64,000 bases of DNA from JAFALK01 sp042701975 (GCA_042701975.1 CP170561.1:4526001-4590000), one strand, 5' to 3'; counted from the stretch's first letter, positions 31,733-41,192 are shown. Made by a program: numbers and translations. Notes: a model not told the origin generated them from the sequence alone.

Positions 31733-32805
31733 GATGGATCTTGCTCGTCGAGCTTCTTCTCGAGTGCGCGCACGCGCTGGCGCAGCGGATAGAGCTGGCG
31801 CAGCGTGGCCGCATTCTTCTCCCAGCTGGCGTTTTCCTCGAAGGGATAGGCGCCGCTGTAGTTGCCGGGCTTCTTGATGGAATGGCTGATGAAGGTGCAG
31901 GTGGAGACGGTCACGCCATCGCAGATCTCGATGTGGCCCTGGATGCGTGCCGCACCGCCGATCAGGCAATGTTTGCCGATCACGGCGCTGCCTGCAATGC
32001 CCGTGAAAGCCGCGACGACGGTGTGGTCGCCGATGCTCACGTTGTGGGCGATCTGGATCAGGTTGTCGAGCTTGACGCCGTTGCCGATCACGGTATCGTC
32101 GAGCGCGCCGCGGTCGATGCAGGTGTTGGCGCCGATCTCCACGTCGTTGCCGACGCGCACGGCGCCCAGCTGCTCGATCTTGACCCACTCCGGGCCGCTC
32201 GAGCTTTCGTCCTTGCCCTTGGCAGGCGCGAAGCCGAAGCCATCTGCGCCAATGACCACGCCGCCGTGCACGATGCAGCGCTCGCCGATCACGCAATCAA
32301 AGCCGATGGTGACGTTGGCGGCGATGCGCGTACCGGCGCCGATACGGGCCCGGGCGCCGATCACGCTGTGCGGTCCGATGCGGGCGCCTTCAGCAATGAC
32401 GGCGCCGCTCTCGACCACGGCCAGCGGGCCGATGTCCACGCCTGCGGCAACCTGCGCATCCGGTGCCACGACGGCGCTCGGATGCATCCGTGCCGGCGGC
32501 AGCGGGCGAACGCGCGCCGCCCACCACTGGCTCAGCCGGGCGAAGTAGAGGTAGGGATCCGGGGTGACGATGGCCGCACCGCGGGCCGAAGCCGCTTCAG
32601 CAGAACCGGGCGCCACGATGACACAGGCGGCCTGCGTGGTGCCGAGTTGCGAGGCGTAGCGCGGGTTGGCGAGGAAGGCGATGGTCTCGCCGTCTGCCGA
32701 TTCAAGCGGGCCGATGCGCGTGATGCGCAAGGCGCCCGAAGCGTCATCACCAAGAAGATCGCCGCCCAAGGCGGCGGCGATTTCATGGAGTGTCGTTGCG
32801 ATCAC
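31729..32805 (-). CDS. lpxD: UDP-3-O-(3-hydroxyacyl)glucosamine N-acyltransferase
   Basis: A 358-residue enzyme adding the N-linked 3-hydroxyacyl chain in the third step of lipid A synthesis. An N-terminal uridine-binding domain (about 1-100, DGETIAFLANPRYASQLGTT) is followed by a left-handed beta-helix of hexapeptide repeats and a C-terminal helix. The His in QIAHNVSIGDH is the expected catalytic residue. The start is GTG 32805, overlapping the skp stop as GTGA, which suggests translational coupling. Confidence 0.96.
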   Translation of the reverse strand: MIATTLHEIAAALGGDLLGDDASGALRITRIGPLESADGETIAFLANPRYASQLGTTQAACVIVAPGSAEAASARGAAIVTPDPYLYFARLSQWWAARVRPLPPARMHPSAVVAPDAQVAAGVDIGPLAVVESGAVIAEGARIGPHSVIGARARIGAGTRIAANVTIGFDCVIGERCIVHGGVVIGADGFGFAPAKGKDESSSGPEWVKIEQLGAVRVGNDVEIGANTCIDRGALDDTVIGNGVKLDNLIQIAHNVSIGDHTVVAAFTGIAGSAVIGKHCLIGGAARIQGHIEICDGVTVSTCTFISHSIKKPGNYSGAYPFEENASWEKNAATLRQLYPLRQRVRALEKKLDEQDPS

Positions 32806-33314
32806 TTCTGAGCGTTCAGGGCGTCGATCACTTTCTTGGTGATGTCCACACGGGGGCTCACGAAAGCGACGTCCTGGATGATGAGGTCGTACTTCTCGCT
32901 GTCGAAGATCTGCTTGATCACGCGGTTGGCGCGCTCGTTGATGTTTTGCAGCTCTTCGTTCTTGCGACGGTTCAGGTCTTCTTGATAGGCCTGGCCCTTG
33001 CGCTGGAAGTCGACGTTGAGGTCGTCAAACTCGCGCTGGCGCGACTTGCGCTGGGCGTCGGACAGCGTGGGGGCGTCCTTCTCCAGCTTCTCGGCCATGG
33101 TACGGCGCTTCGTATCCATGTCCTGCAGTTCCTTCTCGCGCTTGCCGAACTCGCCTTCGAGCTTGGACTGCGCAGCCTTGGCCAGATTGGACTCGCGCAT
33201 GACGCGCTCTCCGTTCACGTAGCCAATCTTGAGCGTGTCCTGGGCGTGAGCGGCCATGGCCGACAGCGACAGGAGAGCCGAGGCCAGAGCGGCCTTGAAC
33301 AACGTGGTCTTCAT
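32802..33314 (-). CDS. skp: Periplasmic chaperone Skp/OmpH
   Basis: A 170-residue periplasmic chaperone for unfolded outer-membrane proteins. A signal peptide (MKTTLFKAALASALLSLSAMAAHA) is followed by a beta-strand section (LKIGYVNGERVMRES) and a long charged coiled-coil pair (about 45-125, LEGEFGKREKELQDMDTKRR) forming the jellyfish-like trimer arms. The start overlaps the bamA stop by one base and the stop overlaps lpxD, the conserved bamA-skp-lpxD order. Confidence 0.95.
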   Translation of the reverse strand: MKTTLFKAALASALLSLSAMAAHAQDTLKIGYVNGERVMRESNLAKAAQSKLEGEFGKREKELQDMDTKRRTMAEKLEKDAPTLSDAQRKSRQREFDDLNVDFQRKGQAYQEDLNRRKNEELQNINERANRVIKQIFDSEKYDLIIQDVAFVSPRVDITKKVIDALNAQK

Positions 33315-35656
33315 CAGAATGCAGTCCCGATCTGAAATTGGAATCTTTCGATTCTATCCGTACGATCCTTGCGGATCGGCGTCCCGTAGGACAGGCGAAG
33401 TGGGCCCATGGGGGAAACCCAGGAGAGGCCGATACCGGCGGAGGCACGGAGCATGTCCGGGCCGCTTTGCAGGTTGGCCCAGTTCAGCTTGGAGTTGGGG
33501 CCCCAGACACCGCCGCCGTCCATGAAGCCGAACAGACGGAAGGTCTTGTCGTTGCCGCCGCCCGGCACGGGCAGGTAGATCTCGGCATTCATGTTCAGGC
33601 GACGGTTGCCGCCGGCGTAGGAACCGGTGACGTCCACCGGGCCGAGCGTGCCGGCCTCGAAGACGCGGATCGAGCCCAGGCCGCCGGCATAGAAGTTCTT
33701 GAACAGCGGGAAGGGCTTGCCGCCCAGGCCCACACCCCAGCCCAGTTCGCTGTTGAACATCAGCGTGATCTTGCTGGTGAGCTGGAAAAACTGCTGGTAC
33801 TGCAGGTTGGCACGGGCGTACTGCGCATCGCCTGCCGGGCTCAGTTCGAGGTTGATGCGCTGGTACTTGCCGGCCATCGGCGAGACCACGCTGTCGCGGC
33901 TGTCGCGCTGCCAGCCAATGGTGAGCGGGAAGGCATCGCTGTTGCGGCCGAACTGCTGCGAATAGATCAGGTAGTTGTTCGGCAGGCCGTGGTCGGTGCT
34001 GATCTTGGTGGTTTCGTAGCCGGCACCGAAGAACACGGTGTCGATTTCCGAGAACGGCACGCCGAAGCGGATCGAGGCGCCATGGCTGATCAGCTCGTAC
34101 TGCTCGCCCAGCGTGTTGTAGGGCTTGATGGTGCGGTAGAACACGTCGATGGCGCGCGAAATGCCGTCCGGCGTGAAGTACGGGTCCACGGTGGACACCA
34201 CCAGCGAGCGGCCCGTGTAGGCCGTGCTGACCGACAGGCCCAGGTAGTTGCCGGTACCGAAGACGTTGTCCTGCTGGATCGAGCCCGTCAGCGACAGCTT
34301 CTGCTGGCTGGAATAGCCGGCGCCGACCTGGATGTTGCCGGTCGGCTTTTCCTCAACCTTGAGGATCACGTCCACCTGGTCGGGCGCGCCAGGCACCTCC
34401 TGGGTGTCAATCGAGATGCCCTCATCCTTGAAGTAGCCCATGCGCGAGACACGGTCCTTCGAGGCCTTGATGCGCTGGCCGTCGTACCAGGCGGATTCGA
34501 ACTGGCGGAACTCGCGGCGAATGACTTCGTCGCGGGTGCGCGAGTTGCCGGCGATCAGCACCTTGCGCACGTAGACGCGGCGCGAAGGCTCCGCCACGAA
34601 AGTGACGACGACCTGGCCGGTGGCGCGGTCGATGTCGGTCTTGGTGTCAACGCGCGCGAAGGCGTAGCCGTAGGTGCCGAACAGGTCGGTGAAGGCGCGC
34701 GTGGTGAAGGCGGCCATGTCGCCGTTGTAGGCCTTGCCGGGCTGCAGCGCGATGAGCTTCTTGAAGTCTTCTTCGCGGCCGAAGTACTCGCCTTCGAGCT
34801 TGATGCCGGTGACGGTGTAGGGCTGGCCCTCGTTGACCGTCATGTCGATGTTGATGCGGCGCTTGTCCGGCGAGATGGTGACCTGCGTGCCCGTCACGGC
34901 GAACTCGAGGTAGCCGTGGTTCAGGTAGTAGGACTTGATCGTTTCCAGGTCACCGTTGAGCGCGGTACGCGAGTAGCGGTCGGTCTTGGTGTACCAGGTC
35001 AGCCAGCCGGTTTCGGTGCGGTCCATCAGGCCCAGCAGCGTGCTCTCAGAGAAAGCCTTGCTGCCGTGGATGTGGATCTCGCCGATCTTGGCCGGATCGC
35101 CTTCAGTCACCGTGAACACCACGTTGACGCGGTTGCGTTCGATCGGGGTGATGGTGGTGGCGACCTGCGAGCCGTAATAGGACTTGGTCAGGTACTGGCG
35201 CTTGAGCTCCTGCTCGGCGCGGTCGGCCAGGGCGCGGTCGAAGGGCTTGCCTTCGCCGATGCCCACTTCCTTGAGCGACTTGGACAGCGCCTCGGTGTCG
35301 AACTCGTGCAGGCCGACGAAGCTGACGTTGGCGATGATCGGACGCTCTTCGATGACCACCACGACCGCCCGGTCGTCGATGTTGATGCGCACGTCCTTGA
35401 ACAGGCCCGTGGCAAACAGGGCGCGCAGCGCGGCGGCACCCTTTTCATCGTTGTAGTTGTCGCCGATCCGAAAGGGCAGCGAAGCGAACACCGTACCCGG
35501 GTCGGTCCGCGACACACCCTCGATGCGGATGTCCTGGATGGTGAAGGGATCGACCGCATAGGCCGCTCCTGGCAGGAAAGCGGCCACCACGGCGACGGGG
35601 GCCAAAGCCAGGACTGAGGGGCGCTGGTGCGCTCCTGATCTGAAGAAAGAGGGCAT
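33314..35656 (-). CDS. bamA: Outer membrane protein assembly factor BamA
   Basis: A 780-residue Omp85 protein, the essential barrel of the BAM complex. A signal peptide (about 1-35) is followed by five POTRA domains (about 36-440), starting FTIQDIRIEGVSRTDPGTVFASLPFRIGD, and a 16-strand C-terminal barrel. The barrel-capping loop motif is recognisable at GGLGSIRVFEAGTLGPVD (normally VRGF-like; here IRVF), and the terminal strand ends in Phe (IERFQFQIGTAF) as needed for its own assembly. The lipoprotein partner bamB is encoded in another operon in this window. Confidence 0.97.
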   Translation of the reverse strand: MPSFFRSGAHQRPSVLALAPVAVVAAFLPGAAYAVDPFTIQDIRIEGVSRTDPGTVFASLPFRIGDNYNDEKGAAALRALFATGLFKDVRINIDDRAVVVVIEERPIIANVSFVGLHEFDTEALSKSLKEVGIGEGKPFDRALADRAEQELKRQYLTKSYYGSQVATTITPIERNRVNVVFTVTEGDPAKIGEIHIHGSKAFSESTLLGLMDRTETGWLTWYTKTDRYSRTALNGDLETIKSYYLNHGYLEFAVTGTQVTISPDKRRINIDMTVNEGQPYTVTGIKLEGEYFGREEDFKKLIALQPGKAYNGDMAAFTTRAFTDLFGTYGYAFARVDTKTDIDRATGQVVVTFVAEPSRRVYVRKVLIAGNSRTRDEVIRREFRQFESAWYDGQRIKASKDRVSRMGYFKDEGISIDTQEVPGAPDQVDVILKVEEKPTGNIQVGAGYSSQQKLSLTGSIQQDNVFGTGNYLGLSVSTAYTGRSLVVSTVDPYFTPDGISRAIDVFYRTIKPYNTLGEQYELISHGASIRFGVPFSEIDTVFFGAGYETTKISTDHGLPNNYLIYSQQFGRNSDAFPLTIGWQRDSRDSVVSPMAGKYQRINLELSPAGDAQYARANLQYQQFFQLTSKITLMFNSELGWGVGLGGKPFPLFKNFYAGGLGSIRVFEAGTLGPVDVTGSYAGGNRRLNMNAEIYLPVPGGGNDKTFRLFGFMDGGGVWGPNSKLNWANLQSGPDMLRASAGIGLSWVSPMGPLRLSYGTPIRKDRTDRIERFQFQIGTAF

Positions 35657-35684
35657 GCCTAGGATCTGAATTCAGTGCAACCCG

Positions 35685-37067
35685 TCAATGCGGGAACTGT
35701 CGGGCTACATCGTTGGAAAGGGCCAATCCCATCATCAGCAGCAGGACCACGATGCCTACGCGCTGCAGTTGCTGCTGCCACCATTCGGAGACGGGGCGGC
35801 CGGAAAGACCCTCGAAAAGATAATACATCAGCAATCCGCCATCGAGCATCGGCAACGGCAGCAAGTTCAGCACGCCGAGACTCACGCTGATCAGGGCCAG
35901 AAGCCCTATATACACGACGGGTCCCACCTTGGCGGCCTGCCCCGCCGCCTTGGCCATGGTGATGGGTCCGCTGATGTTCTTTACTGAGGCTTTACCGACG
36001 ATCATGCGACCGATCGTCCGCACGGTCAGGGCCGAAAGTTCCCAGGTGCGACGCACGCCGTAACCCAGTCCTTCGATGAAACCGTAGCGCACTTCGGTCA
36101 TCTGCAGATTGCCACCGAAGCCCACGCCAATGCGCGGCAGCTTGCGGCCACCTTCTTCGACGATGCGAGGCGTGAGCTCCAGGCTCACGCTCTGGCCGCG
36201 TCGGTCGACCACCCATTGCATCGCTCGAGGTTGGCCGCCGGAGGCCGAAGCCAGGACGAGAGCCTGCGCACTGGCGCTGTCGGTCTGACTGACGCCATCG
36301 ATGGCCAGCACGCGGTCGCCGGCCCGCAACCCCGCGGCGGCGGCGGCGCCGTCCGGATTGACGCTGCCGATCACGGGCGGCAGCAGCGGCGCCAGCGTGA
36401 CCTTGCGCTGCAACTCGTCGTCGATGGCCTGTCCGGCGAATTTCGATGTGTCGAGCGTGAGCTCGCGGCGGCCGCGGCCTTGTTCATCGCTGATCTGGAG
36501 CTTCAGCGCCGCGCCTTCGATAGCAGCTTCATAGATGCGACTCTGGAGCTGGATCAGCGACTTCACCTCGCGCCAGTCCTGTCCGTCTTCAGACACCGCC
36601 TGCACCAGATCCCCCGCACGCAGACCCGACTCAGCCGCCAACGTGCCCGCCTGCGGCGTGCCCAGCAGTGCGCGCGGCTCCTGGCTGCCGAGCCAGGCCG
36701 TGATGGCCAGCAGCACGACGGCCAGGCTCAGATTGGCCAGCGGGCCTGCAGCCACGATGGCCACACGCTGGCGCAGCGGACGGTTGTTGAAGGCGCGGTG
36801 ACGTTCCTCGGGCGCGATGGGGCCGTGCTCGGTGTCGCGCTCATCGAGCATGCGCACGTAGCCGCCCAGCGGAATCGCGCTGACGACGAACTCGGTCTCA
36901 CCCTTCTGCCGGCGCCAGATCACGCGGCCGAAGCCCAGCGAGAAGCGCAGCACCTTGACGCCGCAGGCCTTGGCCACACGGTAGTGGCCGTATTCATGGA
37001 AGCCGATCAGGACGGCAAGCGCGACCAGGATGGCCGGCGCGGTGATGAGCAGATCGTTCAGCGTCAT
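35685..37067 (-). CDS. rseP: Intramembrane site-2 protease RseP
   Basis: A 460-residue zinc metalloprotease that cleaves anti-sigma factors such as RseA within the membrane. The active site HEYGH lies in the first helix (residues 24-28), with the third zinc ligand in NLLPLPMLDGG near the C-terminus. Two PDZ domains lie between, about residues 115-200 and 205-300 (GSVNPDGAAAAAGLRAGDRVLAIDG). The ATG at 37067 overlaps the dxr stop as TGATG; a GTG one codon earlier is an alternative. The gene leads into bamA, matching its role in the envelope stress response. Confidence 0.95.
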   Translation of the reverse strand: MTLNDLLITAPAILVALAVLIGFHEYGHYRVAKACGVKVLRFSLGFGRVIWRRQKGETEFVVSAIPLGGYVRMLDERDTEHGPIAPEERHRAFNNRPLRQRVAIVAAGPLANLSLAVVLLAITAWLGSQEPRALLGTPQAGTLAAESGLRAGDLVQAVSEDGQDWREVKSLIQLQSRIYEAAIEGAALKLQISDEQGRGRRELTLDTSKFAGQAIDDELQRKVTLAPLLPPVIGSVNPDGAAAAAGLRAGDRVLAIDGVSQTDSASAQALVLASASGGQPRAMQWVVDRRGQSVSLELTPRIVEEGGRKLPRIGVGFGGNLQMTEVRYGFIEGLGYGVRRTWELSALTVRTIGRMIVGKASVKNISGPITMAKAAGQAAKVGPVVYIGLLALISVSLGVLNLLPLPMLDGGLLMYYLFEGLSGRPVSEWWQQQLQRVGIVVLLLMMGLALSNDVARQFPH

Positions 37068-38245
37068 CACGCCGCCTTCGCGATCAGCTCGCGCGCATGG
37101 CGTCGCGCACGCTCGTCCAGCGACAGCAGGCCTTCGACGCTCGCCACTTCATCGGCACTCGCCCGCAACCCTTCCAGGCATTCGCGGTTGATGCGCGTGA
37201 TGAGATCGAAGCGCAGGCGATGATCCAGAAAGGCCGCCACAGCCTCCTCGTTAGCGGCATTCAGGATGGCCGTCGAGCCCTCCGCGCCGCGCAGGGCCTG
37301 CCAGGAGAGGAACAAGCCTGGGAAGCGGCGCTCATCTGCTGCCTCAAAAGTGAGGTTCGGCTTGGCGAGGAAATCGAGCGATTCGGCGCCCGAGGTGATG
37401 CGCTCCGGGAACGACAGACCGTAAGCGATCGGCACGCGCATGTCCGGCGTGCCCAACTGCGCCAGCACGGAGCGATCGCGGCAGACCACCATCGAATGGA
37501 TGATGCTCTGCGGGTGGATCACGACCTTGATCTGCTCGGGCGTGAGGTTGAACAGCCAGCGCGCCTCGATGACCTCGAGCGCCTTGTTCATCATCGTGGC
37601 CGAGTCCACCGAGATCTTGCGGCCCATGCTCCAGTTCGGATGGGCGACAGCCTGCTCGGGCGTGACATCAGCCAGCGTCTGCGGATCACGCGTGCGGAAC
37701 GGGCCGCCCGAGGCGGTCAGCACGATGTGATCGATGCGCTCGCTCCAGGCGCTGCGGTCTTCGGGCAGGCACTGGAAGATGGCCGAATGCTCGGAATCGA
37801 TGGGCAGCAATTGCGCGCCGCCCTCCTCCACCGCGTGCATGAAGAAGGCACCACCGAGCACGATGGCTTCCTTGTTGGCCAGCATCAGGCGTTTGCCCGT
37901 GCGGGCCGCAGCCAGCGCAGGCGCCAGCCCCGCAGCACCGACCATAGCCGCCATCACCAGGTCCACATCAGGGTGCGAGGCAATGTCGCACAGCGCCTGG
38001 GCGCCGCTCAGCACCTCGGTGCGGCTGCCTGCTGCCTTGAGCTTGCCGCGCAGCTCTATCGCCTTGGCCTCCTCAGGCATGACGGCGAAGCGCGGCTTCC
38101 ACTGCAGGCACTGGGCGAGCAGCTCGTCCACACGGGTCATGGCCGACAGCGCGAAGACCTCGTACTGCTCGGGATGGCGACCCAGCACGTCCAGCGTGTT
38201 GGTGCCGATGGAGCCGGTCGAGCCGAGGATGGAAATGCGCTTCAT
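37067..38245 (-). CDS. dxr: 1-deoxy-D-xylulose-5-phosphate reductoisomerase
   Basis: A 392-residue NADPH enzyme making MEP in the non-mevalonate isoprenoid pathway. It starts MKRISILGSTGSIGTNTLDV with the Rossmann motif GSTGSIG. The metal-binding acids lie in LLPIDSEHSAIFQCL, the flexible lid and substrate loop in NWSMGRKISVDSATMMNKALEVIEA, and the C-terminal helical domain follows. The ATG at 38245 is chosen because an upstream TTG adds only two residues. ispG, from the same pathway, is encoded near the window end. Confidence 0.97.
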   Translation of the reverse strand: MKRISILGSTGSIGTNTLDVLGRHPEQYEVFALSAMTRVDELLAQCLQWKPRFAVMPEEAKAIELRGKLKAAGSRTEVLSGAQALCDIASHPDVDLVMAAMVGAAGLAPALAAARTGKRLMLANKEAIVLGGAFFMHAVEEGGAQLLPIDSEHSAIFQCLPEDRSAWSERIDHIVLTASGGPFRTRDPQTLADVTPEQAVAHPNWSMGRKISVDSATMMNKALEVIEARWLFNLTPEQIKVVIHPQSIIHSMVVCRDRSVLAQLGTPDMRVPIAYGLSFPERITSGAESLDFLAKPNLTFEAADERRFPGLFLSWQALRGAEGSTAILNAANEEAVAAFLDHRLRFDLITRINRECLEGLRASADEVASVEGLLSLDERARRHARELIAKAA

Positions 38246-38258
38246 GGACAACTGCTAC

Positions 38259-39098
38259 TCAAAGGGAACTCAGCGCCAGGGCCAGCGGCAGCACCGGCAG
38301 CAAGGCATCGACGCGGTCCAGCACGCCGCCATGGCCGGGCAGCAACTGGCTGCTGTCCTTGGCGCCGACGGCGCGCTTGATCAGGGATTCAAACAGATCA
38401 CCGACCACGCTCATGGCCGCCAGGAAGAGCAGTTCCAGCACGACCACGGCCCAATGCTGGTTCCAGAGCAGGCGGCTGTAAAGACTGGGGGAATCGACAG
38501 GCAGCTTGTAGTCGATGTAGTGCGACCAGACGTAGGCCAGCACCAGCACGCCCACCATGCCAGTCCAGACACCCTCCCAGCTCTTGCCCGGACTGATGGC
38601 GGGAGCCAGCTTGTTGCGACCGAAAGTGCGGCCGCCGAAATAGGCGAACACGTCCGCCGCCCAGACCAGGCAGAAGCACGAGAGGAGGAAGTTGATGCCC
38701 AGCGTGTGGGCTTCGTTCATCGCCGCCCAGGCTGCCCACAGGGCCAGCACCCCCAGCGCCAGGCGCGGCGCCAATGCCAGCTTGGGCCAGCCCGCCGGGC
38801 CGCCGCGCAGCGCGTAGGTGCCGCCCAGCACCCAGATCGCGCCGGCCAGCCACCAGGCCCACGCGGGGGCTGGCTGCGTGCCGAGCAAGGCGTAGGTGGC
38901 ACCGCAAGCTGCGGCAACCACGACGCCGAGCGCCACGGCTGTACCGCCCTTCAGCCCGCACAGCCGCGCCCACTCCCAGCCGGCGGCGCCGATCATCAGG
39001 AGCGTGAGCGCCGCGAAGGGCAAGGGCGACGGAGCGAACAGCGCGGGAAGCAGAACGGCCAGCAAGACGATGGCGGTGATGATGCGCTGCTTCAACAT
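38259..39098 (-). CDS. cdsA: Phosphatidate cytidylyltransferase
   Basis: A 279-residue polytopic membrane enzyme making CDP-diacylglycerol from phosphatidate and CTP. Some seven to eight helices cover the protein. The C-terminal signature is present as VWAADVFAYFGGRTFGRNKLAPAISPGKSWEGVWTG then SVVGDLFESLIKRAVGAKDSSQLLPGHGGVLDRVD, with the metal-binding Asp residues. It starts two bases after the uppS stop and ends 13 bases before dxr. Confidence 0.96.
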   Translation of the reverse strand: MLKQRIITAIVLLAVLLPALFAPSPLPFAALTLLMIGAAGWEWARLCGLKGGTAVALGVVVAAACGATYALLGTQPAPAWAWWLAGAIWVLGGTYALRGGPAGWPKLALAPRLALGVLALWAAWAAMNEAHTLGINFLLSCFCLVWAADVFAYFGGRTFGRNKLAPAISPGKSWEGVWTGMVGVLVLAYVWSHYIDYKLPVDSPSLYSRLLWNQHWAVVVLELLFLAAMSVVGDLFESLIKRAVGAKDSSQLLPGHGGVLDRVDALLPVLPLALALSSL

Positions 39099-39100
39099 GG

Positions 39101-39832
39101 TCAGTCCGCCGTCTGTTGTTCTTTGACGCCGCCAAAGCGGCGATCGCGATTGCGGAAGGCGTCGATCGCGGCGTCAAGCTGCTTCGTGCCGAAATCGGGC
39201 CAGAGCGCGTCCGAGAACACGAACTCGCTGTAGGCCACCTGCCAGAGCATGAAGTTGCTGATGCGAACTTCGCCACCGGTGCGGATGAAGAGGTCCGGGT
39301 CCGGCGCATGGCGCAGGGCCATGAACTCCGAGAGCTTGGCTTCGCTCATCTCGGCAGCCGGCACGCCGGCCTCCATGGCCTGACGCGCCGCCTGGACGAT
39401 GTCCCAGCGGCCGCCGTAGTTGAAGGCCACGTTGAGCTGCAGCTTGGTGTTGCACGCGGTCAGTTCCTCGGCTTCGTCCCAGGCCTTCTTCAGCTTGGGC
39501 GCGATGTCGCGGTCACCGATCACGCGCACCCGCACGCCCAGGCGATGCAGCTTGTGCAGGTAACGCGAGACGGCGGCCAGGATCAGGCCCATCAGCGCCG
39601 AGACCTCGTCGTCCGAGCGCTTCCAGTTCTCGCTGGAGAAGGCGAACACCGTCAGGTGCCCGACCTCGCGCGCGATGCAGGCTTCAATCACCTTGACCAG
39701 CGAATCCACGCCGGCCTTGTGCCCGAAAAAGCGCGGCAGGAAACGCTTCTTGGCCCAGCGGCCATTGCCATCCATGACGATGGCAATGTGCTGCGGCACA
39801 GCCATCTGCTCAGCCATCTGCTCGGCGGGCAT
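39101..39832 (-). CDS. uppS: Undecaprenyl diphosphate synthase
   Basis: A 243-residue cis-prenyltransferase that makes the C55 lipid carrier for peptidoglycan and LPS. The substrate-binding MDGNGRWAKKR with catalytic Asp is near residue 25, followed by FAFSSENWKR, NVAFNYGGRWDI and DPDLFIRTGGEVRISNFMLWQ. The ATG at 39832 overlaps the ancestral frr stop as TGATG; other Mets follow at residues 6 and 10. As read, the displaced frr frame runs 23 bases into this gene. Confidence 0.95.
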   Translation of the reverse strand: MPAEQMAEQMAVPQHIAIVMDGNGRWAKKRFLPRFFGHKAGVDSLVKVIEACIAREVGHLTVFAFSSENWKRSDDEVSALMGLILAAVSRYLHKLHRLGVRVRVIGDRDIAPKLKKAWDEAEELTACNTKLQLNVAFNYGGRWDIVQAARQAMEAGVPAAEMSEAKLSEFMALRHAPDPDLFIRTGGEVRISNFMLWQVAYSEFVFSDALWPDFGTKQLDAAIDAFRNRDRRFGGVKEQQTAD

Positions 39833-40391
39833 CAGACGGCCAAGATCTTTGTTCCTTGGAGGCGACGAGCCTGTCGATGTCGGTGATCGTCTTGTCGGTG
39901 AGCTTCTGCACGTCGTCGTTGCTGCGGCGCTCGTCGTCCTCGGTGATGAGCTTGTCCTTGAGCAGCTTCTTGGCCTGCTCGTTGGCGTCGCGGCGCACAT
40001 TGCGCACGGCCACCTTGCAGTCCTCGCCGGCGTGGCGCACGACCTTGGTCAGGTCCTTGCGGCGCTCTTCGGTCAGCGGGGGCATCGGCACGCGGATCAG
40101 GTCGCCCTGGGCTTGCGGGTTCAGGCCCAGGTCGCTTTCGCGGATGGCCTTCTCGATCTTGGCCGCCATGGGCTTTTCCCAAGGCTGGACGCTGATCGTG
40201 CGGGCGTCGAGCAGGCTCACGTTGGCCACCTGCGAGATGGGCAGGTCGGAGCCGTAGTAGTCCACATGCACCTGGTCGAGGATGCCCGGGTGGGCGCGGC
40301 CGGTGCGGATCTTTTGCAGCTCGCCTTTGAACGATTCGATGGACTTGGCCATCTTCGCTTCGGCGTTCTTCTTGATGTCAGCGATGGTCAT
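39810..40391 (-). CDS. frr: Ribosome recycling factor, with frameshifted C-terminal tail
   Basis: As read 193 residues, a few more than the usual 185-186. The fold and key residues are normal, including GRAHPGILDQVHVDYYG, RTISVQPWEKPM and VVRHAGEDCKVAVRNVRRDANEQ. The tail, however, reads VASKEQ then RSWPSDARRADG. One base later the other frame reads ATC TTG GCC GTC TGA, giving the canonical ending ILAV with a stop at 39832-39834. A single G lost near 39848 from an ancestral KEQEILAV explains this. The factor, with EF-G, splits post-termination ribosomes; the altered tail is outside the conserved core, so the protein may still work. Confidence 0.9.
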   Translation of the reverse strand: MTIADIKKNAEAKMAKSIESFKGELQKIRTGRAHPGILDQVHVDYYGSDLPISQVANVSLLDARTISVQPWEKPMAAKIEKAIRESDLGLNPQAQGDLIRVPMPPLTEERRKDLTKVVRHAGEDCKVAVRNVRRDANEQAKKLLKDKLITEDDERRSNDDVQKLTDKTITDIDRLVASKEQRSWPSDARRADG

Positions 40392-40405
40392 GATTTCAGT
40401 TCCTG

Positions 40406-41116
40406 TCAGACGTGGACCAGGGTGCCTTCGTCTTCACCCATGACGACGCGCTTGAGCGCGCCGGCCTTGAAGATGGAGAACACCTTGATCGGCAGCTTCT
40501 GGTCGCGGCACAGCGCAAAGGCCGTGGCGTCCAGCACCTGCAAATTCTTGGTGATGGCTTCGTCGAAGCTGATGCGCGCATAGCGCGTGGCGTTCGGATC
40601 CTTCTTGGGATCGGCCGTGTAGACGCCGTCCACCTTGGTGGCCTTGAGCACGATCTCGGCGCCGATCTCGGCACCACGCAGTGCGGCGGCGGTGTCGGTC
40701 GTGAAGAAGGGGTTGCCGGTGCCGGCGGCGAAGATGACGACCTTGCCCTCTTCGAGGTATTGCAGGGCCTTGGGGCGAACGTAGGGCTCGACCACCTGCT
40801 CGATGCCGATGGCCGACATCACGCGGGCCGTCATGCCTTCCTGGCGCATCGTGTCGGCCAGGGCCAGCGAGTTCATCACCGTAGCCAGCATGCCCATGTA
40901 GTCGGCCGTGGCACGGTCCATGCCGACCGAGCCGCCCGCGACGCCGCGGAAGATGTTGCCGCCACCGATCACCACGGCCACCTCGACGCCCAGCTCTGTC
41001 ACTTCGCGCACCTCTTGCACCATGCGAACGATGGTGGCGCGGTTGATGCCGTAGGCGTCATCGCCCATCAGGGCTTCGCCAGAGAGCTTGAGCAGGATGC
41101 GTTTGTGGGCGGGCAT
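40406..41116 (-). CDS. pyrH: UMP kinase
   Basis: A 236-residue hexameric kinase of the amino-acid-kinase fold that converts UMP to UDP. Motifs: KRILLKLSGEALMG (phosphate-binding), VVIGGGNIFRGVAGG, DRATADYMGMLATVMNSLALAD, and the C-terminal KVDGVYTADPKKDPNATRY. The ATG at 41116 has AGAGG upstream. It lies between a tsf terminator and frr; pyrH and frr are 14 bases apart. Confidence 0.97.
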   Translation of the reverse strand: MPAHKRILLKLSGEALMGDDAYGINRATIVRMVQEVREVTELGVEVAVVIGGGNIFRGVAGGSVGMDRATADYMGMLATVMNSLALADTMRQEGMTARVMSAIGIEQVVEPYVRPKALQYLEEGKVVIFAAGTGNPFFTTDTAAALRGAEIGAEIVLKATKVDGVYTADPKKDPNATRYARISFDEAITKNLQVLDATAFALCRDQKLPIKVFSIFKAGALKRVVMGEDEGTLVHV

Positions 41117-41192
41117 TGTTGACCTCTGTAGTGTTGGGGTGTTGCGAGTGCCGCCCGAGCCTCGTAAGCCTGTGCAGCACACGCACAAGTGT

